In this document: in pieces, positions 16,845 to 23,144 of the stretch
How positions within the stretch are numbered: position 1 is the first letter of the stretch
Layout: each line of letters opens with the position of its first letter
Source of the DNA: Bradyrhizobium acaciae
GTDB taxonomy: Bacteria > Pseudomonadota > Alphaproteobacteria > Rhizobiales > Xanthobacteraceae
Assembly (NCBI RefSeq): GCF_020889785.1
Contig: NZ_JACMYK010000053.1
Span: 1 to 46,011 of the forward strand
Direction: 5' to 3'
Length of the DNA stretch: 46,011 nt
Notes under the pieces: generated by a model
Database searches by the model: none
Told to the model about the DNA's origin: nothing
Seen by the model: only the letters and a program-made list of their open reading frames with translations
Position numbers and translations under genes: made by a program

Positions 16845-17261
16845 GGTCCCGCCATTGGTGAAATCCGGCGAAAATCTAAGTGGGAAAGCCTTTAGGTTTG
16901 GTATCTTTCGGAACCGAATCTGCTCCGGTGTAATCCGGTCATCACCCTTGTTTCGTAAAGGGAATCCGTTCGCCGAAGCTGGTCGGGAGCGATCGTGCCG
17001 GGGCCTGCGCCGGCATCGACTTCGCGACGGTGCTGGCTTGCCGGCAAAGCCTTGGTATGGTCGCGCCGGATGGTGCCTGTCCGCGAGAGTATTCACTATT
17101 ATGATACCGTTTTCCGATTCGCCGACGATTTTTCCTCATGGAAATCGTCGACTGTGTCATAGATCACACATGCGGTCTGGACATTGCCGTAATGTGAAGA
17201 ATCTTGGCTCTCGCGTCGAACCACGCACCACCCCCCTCAGACCAACTTTGCGAGACGGCCA
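16845..17261. other. Divergent intergenic region upstream of the second ECF operon
   Basis: This 417-base region has no supported gene. It should hold the promoters of the diguanylate cyclase (minus) and of the sigma factor (plus), but I cannot name either with confidence. It contains the hairpin at 17123-17150. A GGAACC at about 16911 is not followed by a convincing -10 element. Confidence 0.5.
17123..17150. repeat. 9-bp inverted repeat upstream of the ECF operon
   Basis: CGACGATTT (17123-17131) and AAATCGTCG (17142-17150) are perfect reverse complements with a ten-base loop. The site is 112 bases before the sigma factor start. It could be an operator or an RNA stem in the leader. No T tract follows, so a terminator is unlikely. 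Confidence 0.4.
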
Positions 17262-17831
17262 TTGAGCGCGACACAGGCGGCTTCAGACGACGTTCTGATC
17301 GCTCGGATCGCTCAAGGCGACCGGCTCGCCATGCAGGTGCTGTACGGACGGCATCATGTCAGGGTGTACCGCTTCGGGCTTCGGCTTGTGCGGGACGAAC
17401 AGGTGGCGGAGGATCTCATCAGCGAGGTCTTCCTGGACGTGTGGCGTCAGGCGGGCAAGTTCGAGGGACGATCCGCCGTTTCAACCTGGCTTCTGGCGAT
17501 TACCCGGTTCAAGGCGTTGTCTTCGCTGCGGCGAAGGAAAGACGCCGAACTGGACGATGAGGCCGCGAACGCGATCGAGGACACGTCCGACGATCCGGAA
17601 ACGGTGGTGCAGAAGAAGGACACCGGTGACACGCTGCGCAAGTGCCTGACGGGACTATCGGCGGAACACCGGGAAATTGTCGATCTTGTCTACTATCACG
17701 AGAAATCCGTGGAAGACGTCGCAGAGATCGTCGGGATTCCGGAGAACACCGTGAAGACGCGCCTGTTCTACGCGCGCAAGAAACTTGCCGAGTTGCTGAA
17801 GGCAGCCGGTGTCGAGCGAGGTTGGCCATGA
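17262..17831 (+). CDS. ECF RNA polymerase sigma factor, RpoE-like
   Basis: This encodes 189 residues. Region 2 covers about residues 10-85, with VAEDLISEVFLDVWRQAG and FEGRSAVSTWLLAITRF being the classic -10 recognition helices. Region 4 covers about 128-180, with LSAEHREIVDLVYYHEKSV and the helix-turn-helix IPENTVKTRLFYARKKL. The TTG at 17262 is the best start because the family-like sequence begins there (MSATQAASDDVLIARIAQGD) and no ATG or GTG precedes region 2 closely; the ribosome site is weak. Its stop overlaps the anti-sigma start by ATGA. The target genes are unknown, though this operon itself is a likely target. Confidence 0.9.
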   Translation: MSATQAASDDVLIARIAQGDRLAMQVLYGRHHVRVYRFGLRLVRDEQVAEDLISEVFLDVWRQAGKFEGRSAVSTWLLAITRFKALSSLRRRKDAELDDEAANAIEDTSDDPETVVQKKDTGDTLRKCLTGLSAEHREIVDLVYYHEKSVEDVAEIVGIPENTVKTRLFYARKKLAELLKAAGVERGWP

Positions 17832-18583
17832 TGGCTGCGAGCAACAAGAAGGTGCAGGGTCAAGAACCTGACGATATCGAGATGCTGCTGCCCTGGCATG
17901 CGGCCGGCACGCTGAACGCGCGTGACGTGCGCCGTGTCGAGGACGCGCTCGCGAGCGATCCGGAGCTGGCCCGGCAGTATGCCGTCATCCGCGAGGAATA
18001 TGCCGAGACCATCGGCCTCAACGAGAGCCTCGGTGCGCCGTCGGCGCGCGCCATGCAGAAGCTGTTTGCCGCGATCGATGCCGAGCCGGAGCGCAAGCCG
18101 TCGGCGGGTGCGCGGATGTCGGGCAGGATCTCGGAGTTCTTTTCGAAATTGTCGCCGCGGACGCTGGCCTGGTCGTCCAGCCTCGGTGCGCTCGTGGTGC
18201 TGTTGCAGGCCGGCGTGATCGGCGCGGTACTGATGCGCAGCCAGCCGGCATCGTTCCAGACCGCTTCGCTCGATGTTGCCGAACAACGCAGCGCGCCAAG
18301 CGCGGCCGTCGCACCATCCCACCCGGCACCCAGCGCGCCGATCACCCGTGACCTCGGCGCCAGCGTCGCGGCAGCGCCGACGCGGCTGTTGGTTCGCTTC
18401 ACACCGGATGCCAGGATCGCCGACATCACGTCGCTGCTGGACAATTACCAGGGCGCGATCGTCGACGGTAAGGGCGGAATGTTCCGGTTGCAGTTCCGCG
18501 CGATGGACAAGGACAGTGTCGCGACGCTGATTGCCCGTTTGCAGAAAGAGAAGATCGTCAGCCTGGCGGTCGAAACGCCTTAA
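17828..18583 (+). CDS. Membrane anti-sigma factor with propeptide-like periplasmic domain
   Basis: This encodes 251 residues. The cytoplasmic N-terminus has MLLPWHAAGTLNARDVRRVE (about 19-38), a signature of many anti-sigma factors, without the zinc-binding cysteines of the zf-HC2 type. One membrane helix lies at about 113-136. A Pro/Ala/Ser-rich linker (140-183) leads to a small periplasmic domain (about 185-251) that begins TRLLVRFTPDARIADITSLL and has GGMFRLQF in the middle. Its predicted beta-alpha-beta-beta-alpha-beta order and spacing resemble the I9-type propeptide of the protease encoded next, which has LVAEIDG...TDALARRHG...GLFRI. That similarity is my own visual alignment. The gene is coupled to the sigma factor by ATGA and lies 37 bases before the protease. 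Confidence 0.85.
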   Translation: MMAASNKKVQGQEPDDIEMLLPWHAAGTLNARDVRRVEDALASDPELARQYAVIREEYAETIGLNESLGAPSARAMQKLFAAIDAEPERKPSAGARMSGRISEFFSKLSPRTLAWSSSLGALVVLLQAGVIGAVLMRSQPASFQTASLDVAEQRSAPSAAVAPSHPAPSAPITRDLGASVAAAPTRLLVRFTPDARIADITSLLDNYQGAIVDGKGGMFRLQFRAMDKDSVATLIARLQKEKIVSLAVETP

Positions 18584-18620
18584 GCGGCGGCTGACGGTTC
18601 TGCGCCGAATTGAGGTCACG

Positions 18621-20309
18621 ATGACCGCTGACGGCCGGACAAGATCGACGAACGGAGCGGCCGTCGCGGCCGCGTTCTTCTTGCTGCTCAGTGTTGCCGG
18701 CTCCGCCCACGCCCAGAATTTCATGCGAACGCCGATCGGCGGCGGGCCACAGCTCTCGTTCGGGCCGCGGGCCAATCCCGGTATGGACAGGGGTGGTGGA
18801 AATGCCGCCGGCGGGTTCGGTGGCGCCGTTGGACGCATGCCGGTGTCGGCAGACCACGGTCCGGCGACCTCGTGGACCGACGATGGGCCGCGATCGAGAC
18901 TGCCGCCATCAGGTGCACGCTATGCGCCTCGCGTCTCGGCCGACTGCGACGACGGCTATCGCGGCCAGTGCTCCGAGCGGCCGGTCGCGGTCAACGGCGG
19001 CGGCAAGGGCGCCGCGAAGAAGGGCAGGGCCGGCAGTGGCGGCAGCACTCGTGCGCAGGATGCGTCGGGCGCGCGAACCGTCCCGAACGAGCTCGTCGCC
19101 GAGATCGATGGCGCGTTGACGGAGGCCCAGACCGACGCGCTCGCGCGCCGCCATGGCCTGACCCGGATCGCCTCGCAGAACATCCCTCTGCTGGGGGCGA
19201 CGATCGGCCTGTTCCGCATCGTCGGCAATCGTTCCACCGACGCGGTGAGCCGAGAGTTTGCAAGCGACGGCAGCGTCCGCTCCGTGCAGCCGAACTACCG
19301 TTACGCGCTGCAGGACCAGAGGGCGGCATCGGGCGGGAGCGATCCGGCGCAATATCCGGCGGCGCAGCTTCACCTGGCGGCGGCGCACAGACTGGCGCGC
19401 GGGATGAATGTCACCATTGCCGTCATCGATTCCGGTGTCGACAGCGCCCATCCTGAACTGGCGAACACGGTCGCGGATACGTTCGACGCGCTCGGCAGCA
19501 AGGAAGGCCCGCATGCGCACGGCACCGCCGTTGCCGGTGCGATCGCGGCGCGCGTCCGGCTGACGGGGAGCGCGCCGGAAGTGCGCATCCTGGCGATCCG
19601 CGCCTTCGGTGCGGCCGCTGCTGGCGCCGAGAGCACCTGCTATGTGCTGCTCAGGAGCCTCGACTACGCGGTGGCGCACGGCGCGCAGATCGTGAACATG
19701 AGCTTTGCCGGACCGAAGGACGCCTTGATCGCGCGTGCCGTAGCCGCCGCAGCGGCGAGGGACGTCGTGCTGGTCGCTGCGGCCGGCAATGGCGGCCCGA
19801 CATCGCCGCCGCTGTATCCGGCCGCCCTTCCCGACGTGATCGCGGTGAGCGGCATCGATGCCGGCGACCGGCTGATGGCGGCCTCGAACCGCGGCAGCTA
19901 TGTCGCGCTGGCGACGCCCGGCGCCGACATCCTGGTGCCGGTGCCTGACGGCAGATACCAGGTGATGTCGGGCACCTCGTTTTCGGCCGCGTTCGTCAGC
20001 GGCATCGCGGCCCTGGTGCTGGAGCGCAATCCGGCATTGAAGCCCGCCGAGGTGCGCAGGATCCTGACCGGCACGGCCCGCGATCTCGGGACACCAGGTC
20101 GTGATGATCTGTTCGGGGCGGGCGAGGCGGATGCGCTCGGCGCAGTGATGGCCGCGACCAGTGCTCCCGTCGCTTCCGCCGTGGACAAACCGTCGCAGCC
20201 TGCACAGGACGCGGACAGCAATAACACTTCCGTGAGCCGCGCGGCGGATGAACCCGTACCGTCGATCGCATCGGACGATTCCACCGCTAATCGCCGTGCC
20301 GCGCAGTGA
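18621..20309 (+). CDS. Secreted subtilisin-like serine protease (S8)
   Basis: This encodes 562 residues. A signal peptide ends near AHA-QN at residue 31. Residues 32-150 are Gly/Pro/Arg-rich and probably disordered. An I9-like propeptide covers about 155-226, and the catalytic domain about 250-510. The triad is complete: Asp270 in AVIDSGVDSAHPE, His300 in HAHGTAVAGAI and Ser453 in SGTSFSAAFVSG, with Asn390 (AAAGNGG) for the oxyanion hole. The last 50 residues are a Ser/Asp-rich tail. The ATG at 18621 follows GAGGTCACG, an acceptable ribosome site. It is the last gene of the sigma/anti-sigma unit, so it is probably either a target of that sigma factor, a regulator of it, or both. Confidence 0.92.
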   Translation: MTADGRTRSTNGAAVAAAFFLLLSVAGSAHAQNFMRTPIGGGPQLSFGPRANPGMDRGGGNAAGGFGGAVGRMPVSADHGPATSWTDDGPRSRLPPSGARYAPRVSADCDDGYRGQCSERPVAVNGGGKGAAKKGRAGSGGSTRAQDASGARTVPNELVAEIDGALTEAQTDALARRHGLTRIASQNIPLLGATIGLFRIVGNRSTDAVSREFASDGSVRSVQPNYRYALQDQRAASGGSDPAQYPAAQLHLAAAHRLARGMNVTIAVIDSGVDSAHPELANTVADTFDALGSKEGPHAHGTAVAGAIAARVRLTGSAPEVRILAIRAFGAAAAGAESTCYVLLRSLDYAVAHGAQIVNMSFAGPKDALIARAVAAAAARDVVLVAAAGNGGPTSPPLYPAALPDVIAVSGIDAGDRLMAASNRGSYVALATPGADILVPVPDGRYQVMSGTSFSAAFVSGIAALVLERNPALKPAEVRRILTGTARDLGTPGRDDLFGAGEADALGAVMAATSAPVASAVDKPSQPAQDADSNNTSVSRAADEPVPSIASDDSTANRRAAQ

Positions 20310-20413
20310 TTTTCGCTGCCGAACGCCCACGATGGTGCGATGGAACCGCGCGGCGCAAAGGTTAAAAAAATCGCCGACGATTTGAACGTCCGCCTTCCTC
20401 TCACGACTTATGT

Positions 20414-20525
20414 GTGTGGGAGCGGTTTATCCCTCCCCGGCTATATCAGGCGCGAGCGCCCATCCACCCCAAGCGCCCATATGGCTTTGACCCGTCCGGT
20501 TGTCCCCCCGGACGGGTCTTTGCTT
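20414..20525 (+). ncRNA. Candidate small RNA ending at the strong terminator
   Basis: Three stem-loops follow each other: GGGAG...CTCCC (20418-20437, ten-base loop), GGCG-CGAG-CGCC (20449-20460) and the terminator stem (20489-20518). The terminator is about 180 bases past the protease stop, which is far for simple operon termination. TTGAAC near 20382 with a weak TTATGT 17 bases on could be a promoter. The CCCTCCCC at about 20431 could pair with ribosome binding sites. No named family is recognised and this remains a hypothesis. Confidence 0.3.
20489..20525 (+). terminator. Rho-independent terminator with 11-bp perfect stem
   Basis: GACCCGTCCGG (20489-20499) pairs perfectly with CCGGACGGGTC (20508-20518) across an eight-base loop, followed by a T-rich run TTTGCTTTCT. 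It ends either the protease operon or a short RNA upstream. Confidence 0.8.
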
Positions 20526-20849
20526 TCTGGGGCACCCTTGCATTGGCCGAACGCCGCCGACGCGGCGTGGCGCGGTCGCGATGTCGGGCGCGGGGCAACG
20601 GGACTGTTTGCTGTGGATCATACGGCTGTGCGGCGCACGAACGCGATGCGCATCGCCACCATGCAAGTCGATGACTTGATGATGGTTCAGGCAAGAAACT
20701 CCGTAGTAGAGCGGACTTCTTTCATCGCCCGTTCGCGATTAAGAATTTAGTTAGACTTTATTTACCTTTTCCACAGAATATCGGTGTCACGTCCAGTTGA
20801 TTCGGTTCGGTTGCGTCTGCGTCCGTTTCTTTCCCTGCGGGCAAATTGA

Positions 20850-21347
20850 ATGACACATCGGACCGACGTGGCCAGAGGCCAGGAGATCGTTGCACGCTGG
20901 TGCAACCTCGCCGAGCAAAGGCTGGAACACCTTACCGAACTGTTCGAGACCGGACGCTGGCGCCGCTATCACAGCGAGCAGGCCTTTCTCGAGAACATCC
21001 GGGAAGCCCGGGCCGCGGTCGAGATCTGGCAGGAATTGCTGACGCGCGAGGCTGCGCTCGACAATTCGCCGATCGATCTGGCCTGGCTCGGCCGCGGCAA
21101 ATCGATCCTGCCGCCGCGCCGCTTCTCGCCGACGCCGGAGCGCCGGCCGGAGGCCGCGACGCTGGCGGAAGCCGCGATGACCGCGGTCGCCGCTGCGCTG
21201 GAGACGGCGGCCGAGGTGCTGGAGGAGCCCCCCACCGTGGCCGACGCGCCTCCGCTGGAGATGCCGCCGCCGCCAGTCATGCGGCCGCCGGTGCTCGATC
21301 TCGATACCATCCAGCGGCGCTATCCGCTGCTGCGCAACGCGCTGTAG
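20850..21347 (+). CDS. TIGR03809 family protein
   Basis: This encodes 165 residues beginning MTHRTDVARGQEIVARWC. The first 80 residues are helical and charged (LAEQRLEHLTELFETGRWRR, AVEIWQELLTREAAL), the middle is Ala/Pro-rich, and the end is RRYPLLRNAL. It matches what I know of TIGR03809, a family of unknown function whose genes are usually next to a TIGR03808 gene, as here. It has no signal peptide or membrane helix and is probably cytoplasmic. It ends 60 bases before the end of its convergent partner, with a palindromic repeat between them. Confidence 0.8.
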   Translation: MTHRTDVARGQEIVARWCNLAEQRLEHLTELFETGRWRRYHSEQAFLENIREARAAVEIWQELLTREAALDNSPIDLAWLGRGKSILPPRRFSPTPERRPEAATLAEAAMTAVAAALETAAEVLEEPPTVADAPPLEMPPPPVMRPPVLDLDTIQRRYPLLRNAL

Positions 21348-21350
21348 AGT

Positions 21351-21391
21351 ATGATCCGGAAAAGTGTGAAGCGGTTTTCCGGAAAGATCAT
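21351..21391. repeat. REP-like palindrome, ATGATCCGGAAAA...ATCAT family (copy 3)
   Basis: ATGATCCGGAAAA faces TTTTCCGGAAAGATCAT across a short loop. It lies exactly between the stops of two convergent genes and may serve both as a transcription end. The recurring form at 636-682 and 3592-3636 shows it is a dispersed family. Confidence 0.7.
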
Positions 21392-21407
21392 GCTGAAACA
21401 ATCCGCG

Positions 21408-22778
21408 CTAACGCCGAACCGCATTAGCGCCGACAACGAGCTGGGCATATTGCTGGGCGCCGCCCGCTGACAGATCCGACGTGATCGGGCGGGCGTGGTC
21501 GAGCCCGACCACCGCGCCGCGCGGGGTTTCCGAGATCATGTTGTTGTTGATCAGCGCGGAGCCTGCGCCCGGCACCACCGAGACGCCGATGCCGACGAGA
21601 GCCTTGCGGACCACATTGCCCGTGATTGCAACGTCGCGCAGGTACTGGCCCCAACCGGCGACGATGCCGAAGGTCGGCGCATTCTCGATCACATTGCCGG
21701 TGACGGCGCTGTCGGCCTCGACATAGATGCCGATGCCGGCGCCGTCGTTCGGGTCGGTGCCGACAGGGCGCTTCGGCAGCAGATTGCGGATGATGTTGCC
21801 CTGGACCACCGCGATGCGGCCGCCCTCGTTGAAATTACACACGGAGACGCCGATCGCCGCGCCGTCGACGGTATTGTTGGCGATCAAAGCGGCCTCGAAC
21901 GAGAACTCCGAGTAGAGCGCGACCTCGCGGACATTGCTGACGCTGTTGTCCGTGACGTGGATGTTGGAGGCCGAGTTGCCGCGCACCGCCGAGAAGTCGC
22001 AATTGCTGATGCGGTTGCCGCGCACGATCACGTTGCCGGCGCGAAAGGCGTTGATGGCGTTGCCGTACTGCCCGGAGCCGCCTGGGCCGGCCTTGATGTC
22101 CTCGATGCGGTTGTCGGCGACGATCGAGCCGTCGTCGCCGATCGCGGTGCGCAGGATCTCGATGCCGTTGTCGTTGGTGCCCTTGATGGTGTTGCGTGCC
22201 ACCATCAGGCCGAGCGCGTCGAACGACACCAGCGCCGTGCTCGCGATGTCGGTGAAGATGTTGTTGCTGACATCGCCCGACATCTGCTCGAACCAGATGC
22301 CGCTGCCGCCGCTGCCGATGATCTGGCAATCGGTGATGCGGATGTCGCGGCCGGACAGGCAATGCACGAGGCCGCGCCGCGCCGGCAGCGGAACCTTGCC
22401 GCCGTCGAAGCTGAGACCCATCAGCACGACGCCGCCGGCGCCTTCGCCTTCCAGCATCGAGGCGCCGCCGTTGAACACCAGCCGGCTGGCGCCGCGCACC
22501 CCGATCAGCTGGCTGCCCGGCGCAAGCCGCAACAGGCCGGTGCGATAGACGCCGGGCGGGAACGCCAGCGGCACCTGCGCACGCGCGGCATCATCGATCG
22601 CGCGCTGCAAATTGCGGGTCTGATCGTCAGGGCTGCCGGGGCGAACGCCATATTGCGTGACGTCGCGGCCGAGCGAGCCGGTCGATGCCGCGGCGCGCGC
22701 GGCATCCGGCGACATCGCAAGCGCGCCGGCTGCGCCGGCGGCGGTTACTCCGATCAAGTGGCGGCGATTGACGTCCAT
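21408..22778 (-). CDS. TIGR03808 family Tat-exported parallel beta-helix protein
   Basis: This encodes 456 residues from the ATG at 22778, which has CGAGG nine bases upstream; an ATG at 22784 is less well spaced. The N-terminus MDVNRRHLIGVTAAGAAGAL is a twin-arginine signal. The body is a right-handed parallel beta-helix made of roughly 23-residue turns rich in Asn, Gly and Ile, such as VSNNIFTDIASTALVSFDA and ITGNVVRKALVGIGVSVV, with about a dozen turns. Pectate-lyase-like proteins share this fold, but I see no conserved lyase Asp/Arg set. It is probably a periplasmic protein, and the consistent pairing with TIGR03809 suggests a joint but unknown role. Confidence 0.85.
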   Translation of the reverse strand: MDVNRRHLIGVTAAGAAGALAMSPDAARAAASTGSLGRDVTQYGVRPGSPDDQTRNLQRAIDDAARAQVPLAFPPGVYRTGLLRLAPGSQLIGVRGASRLVFNGGASMLEGEGAGGVVLMGLSFDGGKVPLPARRGLVHCLSGRDIRITDCQIIGSGGSGIWFEQMSGDVSNNIFTDIASTALVSFDALGLMVARNTIKGTNDNGIEILRTAIGDDGSIVADNRIEDIKAGPGGSGQYGNAINAFRAGNVIVRGNRISNCDFSAVRGNSASNIHVTDNSVSNVREVALYSEFSFEAALIANNTVDGAAIGVSVCNFNEGGRIAVVQGNIIRNLLPKRPVGTDPNDGAGIGIYVEADSAVTGNVIENAPTFGIVAGWGQYLRDVAITGNVVRKALVGIGVSVVPGAGSALINNNMISETPRGAVVGLDHARPITSDLSAGGAQQYAQLVVGANAVRR

Positions 22779-23144
22779 GGGCATGGCCCTCGCCAAAGCG
22801 CTTTCAAGCGAAGCGGGTACCGGTTCGCGTGAAGAAAACGCGTCAAAACAGGTGCGAGCGGTGACGTTCGCGGGTCGAGTGGTAGCGCGAAATGCGGCGC
22901 CGCATGGTGAATGCGCCGACGCAGCGGGGCGATTGTTGGCGGTAGGGTTAATCCCGGGTGCAGCCGACTGGAAGCCTCATGCGCAGGGCATGACAATAGA
23001 GAGGATATGCAACCGCGTTCTCGCGGCGTGAATCGCCCGAGCTTTGCGTTCATTTGACCCTCTCGAGAACGGAGGGCGCAGGGAAAGCCGGGGGCCGATC
23101 GGGCCTCGACGCATCAGCGAAAGTGTCTCGCGGCGAAGAACCGG
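22779..23144. other. Intergenic region upstream of TIGR03808, downstream of mgtA
   Basis: No gene is supported; the open frames across it are repetitive translations of intergenic DNA. Positions 22795-22851 carry a repeat-like segment (listed separately). The stretch around 23040-23110 (CTCTCGAGAACGGAGGGCGC and on) also looks like a dispersed Bradyrhizobium repeat, from memory only. The TIGR03808 promoter should lie here, on the minus strand. Confidence 0.4.
22795..22851. repeat. Probable dispersed repeat with CGCGT/ACGCG stem
   Basis: The segment includes GGTACCGGTTCGCGTGAAG and an inverted pair CGCGT (22826-22830) and ACGCG (22838-22842), followed by TCAAAACA. I recall near-identical blocks scattered between genes in Bradyrhizobium genomes. 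Only one copy is in this window, so this rests on memory. Confidence 0.4.

Larger units (their letters stand above)
20310..20849. other. 540-base intergenic region with terminator and possible small RNA
   Basis: I see no supported protein gene. The left half holds three consecutive hairpins ending in a strong terminator at 20489-20518. The right half ends in an AT-rich stretch (about 20735-20785) that should contain the promoter of the TIGR03809 gene starting at 20850. Confidence 0.55.

Noticed and set aside
16905..16940. GGAACC as an EcfG-type general stress promoter
   Set aside because: No matching -10 element at 16-17 bases on the sense strand; the palindromic surroundings make chance more likely.
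22754..23053. 99-codon minus-strand frame beginning MNAKLGRFTPRERG
   Set aside because: It runs through repeat-like intergenic DNA and into the TIGR03808 start; such frames recur as translations of dispersed repeats.
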